Below, in pieces: positions 6,869 through 8,917 of a DNA stretch of 8,917 nt. Position 1 is the stretch's first letter; each line of letters begins with the position of its first letter. The notes beneath the pieces were generated by a model. The model did not search any database and had not been told where the DNA came from. It saw nothing but the letters and a program-made list of their open reading frames with translations. This DNA is from Candidatus Aerophobota bacterium. GTDB taxonomy: Bacteria; Aerophobota; Aerophobia; Aerophobales; AE-B3A. The position numbers and the translations under genes are program-made. The stretch spans positions 1 through 8,917 of the forward strand of contig JAUWRE010000030.1 in NCBI GenBank assembly GCA_030610725.1, written 5' to 3'.

Positions 6869-7060
6869 TTATGCCATCAATTTCTTAATTCTTCTCACAT
6901 CTTTTTTATTTAATAAAGTGCTTTTCCTCAAAACTCTTTTCTTTTTGGAAGATTTCTTTTCTTTTAAGTGTCCCGTACAAGCCCTATTTCTTTTTATTTT
7001 TCCTTTCTTCGTTGTCTTGAACCGTTTCATTGCTCCCCTATGGCTTCTAATCTTTGGCAT
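6869..7060 (-). CDS. rpmI: 50S ribosomal protein L35
   Basis: Small basic large-subunit protein L35, 63 residues, normal length. The opening MPKIRSHRGAMKRFKTTKKGKIKRNRACTGH and the later KKKRVLRKSTLLNKKDVRRIKKLM match the family. It starts at ATG 7060-7058, with a strong AAGGAGAGG on the coding strand about 4 bases upstream. It lies between infC and rplT as in nearly all bacteria, but an unusually long 211-bp spacer with repeats separates it from infC. Confidence 0.97.
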   Translation of the reverse strand: MPKIRSHRGAMKRFKTTKKGKIKRNRACTGHLKEKKSSKKKRVLRKSTLLNKKDVRRIKKLMA

Positions 7061-7082
7061 CTACCTCTCCTTCAAGTTAATT

Positions 7083-7258
7083 AGGACGCAGATTTTCGCA
7101 AATTACGTCCAAAAAGAAAATTCTATAACTTCTGGCTCAAAATTAAGGCTTAGTGAAAACCCAATTCCTGAAAATTTTAATGATTCTTTAGTTAGTTTCT
7201 TAATACTCAAATCTTCAATAATCTGTGTTTCTCTGCGTCCAAAAAGGAAATTCCTATA
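7083..7258. repeat. Repeat-bearing spacer between infC and rpmI
   Basis: The 211-bp gap 7061-7271 contains no intact gene. Two near-identical direct repeats, CGTCCAAAAAGAAAATTC (from 7106) and CGTCCAAAAAGGAAATTC (from 7236), both continue into a CTATA-like end and are 130 bp apart. Inverted to these, GGACGCAGATT (7083-7093) is related to AATCTGTG...CTGCGTCC (7220-7240). The words resemble the short 'atctgcgtcc' intergenic repeats I recall from many environmental genomes. Between them, on the - strand, a frame without an ATG start runs to a stop at 7105-7103; it may be a protein relic. Confidence 0.6.
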
Positions 7259-7271
7259 CTAACAAATTATA

Positions 7272-7772
7272 TCATTTATCTAACTTAGGCATCAAGTATT
7301 GCTCTATAACCCTGCGGCTCATAGATGGACGGGTTTCAGCTTTTCCTACTTCTTCTATTTCCTTGCTGGCCCGTTCCAGAATTTTTTTTCCTTGCTCCTG
7401 GTAAATCATCTCTCTTCCCTTGAATCTAAGAGAAAGCTTTACCCGGTATCCCTCTTTTAAGAACTTGCATACTTTCCTTACTTTTACTTCAAAATCATGC
7501 TCTCCAATCCTATAACTTAATCTTACTTCTTTGATAGTATTGACTGACTTCTTCTTAGCCTTCTTTTTCCTTTTTTCCTGTTGATATTTATACTTTCCGT
7601 AATCGAGAATACGACAAACAGGAGGATCAGCTTGAGGAGCTACCTCCACTAGGTCCTGTCCCTTCTCTTGAGCAATTCTTAAAGCTTCCTCCCTGGAAAG
7701 AATACCCGCTTGCTCCCCTTCTTCGTTGACAAGTCTTACTTTTTTCGCTCTTATCTGACTATTTATCCTGAT
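7272..7772 (-). CDS. infC: Translation initiation factor IF-3 with a non-canonical start codon
   Basis: IF-3 binds the 30S subunit, prevents premature 50S joining and checks start-codon pairing. The C-terminal domain is clear: VEVAPQADPPVCRILDYGKY, KEVRLSYRIGEHDFEVKVRK, KLSLRFKGREM and KAETRPSMSRR. Upstream of the GTG at 7649 the frame stays open and encodes the N-terminal domain (RINSQIRAKKVRLVNEEGEQ, then SREEALRIAQEKGQDLVEV), so that GTG is not the start. No ATG, GTG, TTG or CTG occurs between the upstream stop at 7853-7851 and 7649. The best starts are ATC at 7772-7770, with AAGGGAGGGT just upstream (166 residues), or ATT at 7790-7788, with AAGGAG 7 bases upstream (172 residues). Both lengths are normal. 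AUU or AUC starts are known for infC and allow IF-3 to repress its own synthesis. Two tRNA genes lie upstream; thrS is not there. Confidence 0.93.
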   Translation of the reverse strand: MRINSQIRAKKVRLVNEEGEQAGILSREEALRIAQEKGQDLVEVAPQADPPVCRILDYGKYKYQQEKRKKKAKKKSVNTIKEVRLSYRIGEHDFEVKVRKVCKFLKEGYRVKLSLRFKGREMIYQEQGKKILERASKEIEEVGKAETRPSMSRRVIEQYLMPKLDK

Positions 7773-7775
7773 CTT

Positions 7776-7785
7776 ACCCTCCCTT
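7776..7785 (-). promoter_or_regulatory. Strong Shine-Dalgarno that supports the ATC start of infC
   Basis: The coding strand reads AAGGGAGGGT, containing GGAGG with a 5-base spacer to ATC at 7772. If the start were instead ATT at 7790, this sequence would be inside the coding region, and AAGGAG at 7803-7798 would serve as the Shine-Dalgarno. That second site overlaps the 31-bp repeat. Confidence 0.6.
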
Positions 7786-7791
7786 ACAATC

Positions 7792-7822
7792 TCGTATCTC
7801 CTTGTTCGTATCTTGTATCTCG
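7792..7822. repeat. 31-bp dispersed intergenic repeat, copy upstream of infC
   Basis: Same orientation as the copy at 6731-6761, with 28 of 31 identical bases; the three differences are G/C, T/C and A/T. One difference creates AAGGAG on the coding strand, the alternative infC Shine-Dalgarno. The adjoining bases to the tRNA (7823-7887) hold only A/G-rich coding-strand sequence and a CTATTCACCATTCACT-like stretch; no gene is visible there. Confidence 0.7.
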
Positions 7823-7887
7823 ATGCTTGCGCTCTCTCTTCTTTCTTTTCTTACTATTCACCATTCACTAAATACTAACAACCACTT

Positions 7888-7963
7888 TGGTGCCCAGTGC
7901 TGGACTTGAACCAGCGACCTCTTGCATGTCAAGCAAGTACTCTAACCACTGAGCTAACCGGGC
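7888..7963 (-). tRNA. tRNA-Val (anticodon GAC)
   Basis: The coding strand folds as a complete 76-base cloverleaf. The acceptor stem is GCCCGGT with ACTGGGC (7 bp including one G:T). The D-arm is GCTC/GAGT, the anticodon stem CTTGC/GCAAG around loop TTGACAT, and the T-arm GCTGG/CCAGC around TTCAAGT. The discriminator is A and the 3' CCA is encoded (7890-7888). Anticodon GAC reads valine codons GUC and GUU. It lies 77 bp after tRNA-Cys and upstream of infC. Confidence 0.95.
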
Positions 7964-8040
7964 CTCCGATGACTTTCTCCCACCCCTAGCTTTTTTATTA
8001 AATTACCCCGGATGTATCTGTGCCTAAAGAAAACCAACAC

Positions 8041-8115
8041 TGGAGGCGGCACCCGGACTCGAACCGGGGAATAAAGGATTTGCAGTCCTCTGCCTTTCCA
8101 CTTGGCTATGCCGCC
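8041..8115 (-). tRNA. tRNA-Cys (anticodon GCA)
   Basis: Complete 75-base cloverleaf on the - strand. The acceptor stem is GGCGGCA with TGCCGCC (7 bp), the anticodon stem GAGGA/TCCTT (one G:T pair) around loop CTGCAAA with anticodon GCA, and the T-arm CCCGG/CCGGG around TTCGAGT. The discriminator is U, as expected for tRNA-Cys, and CCA is encoded (8043-8041). It lies 47 bp after the bactofilin stop and may be read from the same transcript; no clear promoter is visible. Confidence 0.96.
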
Positions 8116-8162
8116 ACCAATTTCCCCAGAAAACAAATGTCTAATAAGACTCCATAAATAAT

Positions 8163-8561
8163 TTACTCTTCTTCAGTCTCGGAGGGTAACTCCTGGTCAA
8201 AGCGGTGGCCCTTCCCCTCTGGAGTCATTCTACATTCTCCATTAAAAAAGGCTCCCTCGGCAATAGTTAAATCATACGCCATAACCTTACCTTCCAGGCT
8301 GCCCGAGGAGAAAAGTTCAACTCTTTCTTCGCAGCTTATGTCTCCAACAACCTTTCCTCCAATAATCACCGCTTTGGCCTTGATCTTGGCCTGTACCACC
8401 GCGTCTTCACCCACAATAAGACTTCCTTCGGTTTCAATTTCCCCCTGGAAACTTCCGTCAATACGAATACTTCCCTTATCTTTTATACTTCCTTTGAATT
8501 CTGTTTCCTTGCCGATTACGCTGGTGGTCGTCTTTTCTTCTACTTTCCTCTTTTTAAACAT
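8163..8561 (-). CDS. Bactofilin (DUF583) cytoskeletal protein
   Basis: A 132-residue bactofilin. These proteins polymerise without nucleotides into filaments of right-handed beta-helices and recruit or position cell-wall enzymes. A short charged N-terminus (about 1-15) is followed by the repetitive beta-helix core (about 16-112) with the family pattern SVIGKETEFKGSIKDKGSIRIDGSFQGEI, then GSLIVGEDAVVQAKIKAKAVIIGGKVVGDI. Hydrophobic and glycine positions recur about every 17-18 residues. An acidic, proline-containing tail ends in EEE. The start at 8561 has GAGG 7-8 bases upstream. It begins 13 bp after the stop of an M23 peptidase, a widespread pairing in which the bactofilin scaffolds or localises the peptidase. 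Confidence 0.95.
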   Translation of the reverse strand: MFKKRKVEEKTTTSVIGKETEFKGSIKDKGSIRIDGSFQGEIETEGSLIVGEDAVVQAKIKAKAVIIGGKVVGDISCEERVELFSSGSLEGKVMAYDLTIAEGAFFNGECRMTPEGKGHRFDQELPSETEEE

Positions 8562-8574
8562 TTACTAACCTCTT

Positions 8575-8917
8575 TTAACCCAGCGACTCCACCATAAGAT
8601 TCAGTGGATTAATAGCCTCACCATTATGCCACACTTCAAAGTGAAGATGAGGCCCAGTACTACGACCCGTGCTGCCTACTCTCCCAATAATTTGTCCCTT
8701 GCTCACCCAGGCACCTTTCTTAACCAGAATTTTAGAAAGGTGACCGTAAACAGTAGAATAGCCATATCCATCCGCAATTCTAATTATTAAACCATAAGCA
8801 CCTTTCCACCCGGCGGAAGTAACCTTGCCCTGAGCAGCGGCCATTACTTCGCTCCCCCAGGGGGCACTAAGATCTATGGCCTTATGGAATTCCCGCTGGC
8901 GAGTAAAGGGATTAATT
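8575..8917 (-). CDS. M23-family metallopeptidase (LytM-like), N-terminal part outside the window
   Basis: The C-terminal 113 residues of a zinc endopeptidase that cuts peptidoglycan cross-links; the frame is open at the right edge. All the core M23 motifs are visible: NPFT followed by FHKAID, whose H and D are zinc ligands, then APWGSEVMAAAQGKV, YGLIIRIADGYGYSTVYGHLSKI, the linker GQIIGRVGSTGRSTGPHLHFEVW with the HLH catalytic/zinc motif, and the closing NPLNLM. The ligand set appears complete, so an active enzyme rather than a regulatory LytM domain is likely. It probably acts outside the cytoplasmic membrane; the signal or membrane segment would lie in the missing part. It precedes the bactofilin gene by 13 bp, so the two are almost certainly one operon. 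Confidence 0.95.
   Translation of the reverse strand, partial: INPFTRQREFHKAIDLSAPWGSEVMAAAQGKVTSAGWKGAYGLIIRIADGYGYSTVYGHLSKILVKKGAWVSKGQIIGRVGSTGRSTGPHLHFEVWHNGEAINPLNLMVESLG

Noticed and set aside
6855..7262. 135-residue + strand frame, leucine- and phenylalanine-rich, looking like a membrane protein
   Set aside because: It is antisense to rpmI; the apparent hydrophobicity comes from the complement of lysine-rich codons.
7272..7649. IF-3 as a 125-residue protein starting at GTG 7649
   Set aside because: This would remove the N-terminal domain, which is clearly encoded in the same frame upstream.
6731..7822. CRISPR array built from the 31-bp repeats
   Set aside because: The two copies are about 1 kb apart with genes between them, so there is no regular spacer pattern.
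7954..8136. 60-residue frame on the - strand covering the tRNA region
   Set aside because: It runs through the whole of tRNA-Cys and the start of tRNA-Val and has no family resemblance; the cloverleaf structures explain the sequence.

Overview
This AT-rich window carries a dense set of core bacterial housekeeping genes and two tRNAs. I see no phage, insertion sequence, CRISPR array or rRNA gene. A single-membrane-segment type I signal peptidase, a bactofilin beside an M23 peptidase, a kinase-less PASTA protein, CCA-encoded tRNAs and shared short intergenic repeats would fit an uncultured candidate-phylum bacterium (Omnitrophota, Aerophobota or Atribacterota type). That placement is a low-confidence inference; the sequence does not prove a taxon.

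Layout. On the + strand, 1-789 is the 3' part of a membrane-anchored TPR protein, followed by alanine racemase (alr). Everything else is on the - strand. Read in the direction of transcription (right to left) it is: M23 peptidase (cut by the right edge), bactofilin, tRNA-Cys(GCA), tRNA-Val(GAC), infC, rpmI, rplT, a three-PASTA membrane protein, rpe, rpsP, khpA, trmD, rplS, lepB and yraN. alr and yraN converge with a 5-bp gap, where a weak hairpin followed by a T-run may end the leftward operon.

Function. The leftward block joins two classic translation clusters, infC-rpmI-rplT and rpsP-khpA-trmD-rplS, through a PASTA gene and rpe. The gaps are very short or negative: rplT/PASTA 2 bp apart, PASTA/rpe 8-bp overlap, rpe/rpsP 38-bp overlap, rplS/lepB 4-bp overlap. 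rimM, usually found between khpA or rpsP and trmD, is absent here. The two ends of the window share a cell-envelope theme: alr supplies D-alanine for peptidoglycan, while the M23 peptidase and bactofilin probably remodel or position the wall.

Points of interest. infC has no ATG, GTG, TTG or CTG that would give a full-length protein, and apparently starts at ATC or ATT behind a strong Shine-Dalgarno sequence, so a standard gene caller would truncate it. A 31-bp repeat with 28 identical positions occurs in two intergenic gaps of the ribosomal block, and a degraded relative may lie in a third. The infC-rpmI spacer holds a second repeat type and a possible protein relic. I did not find a clearly new biological system.
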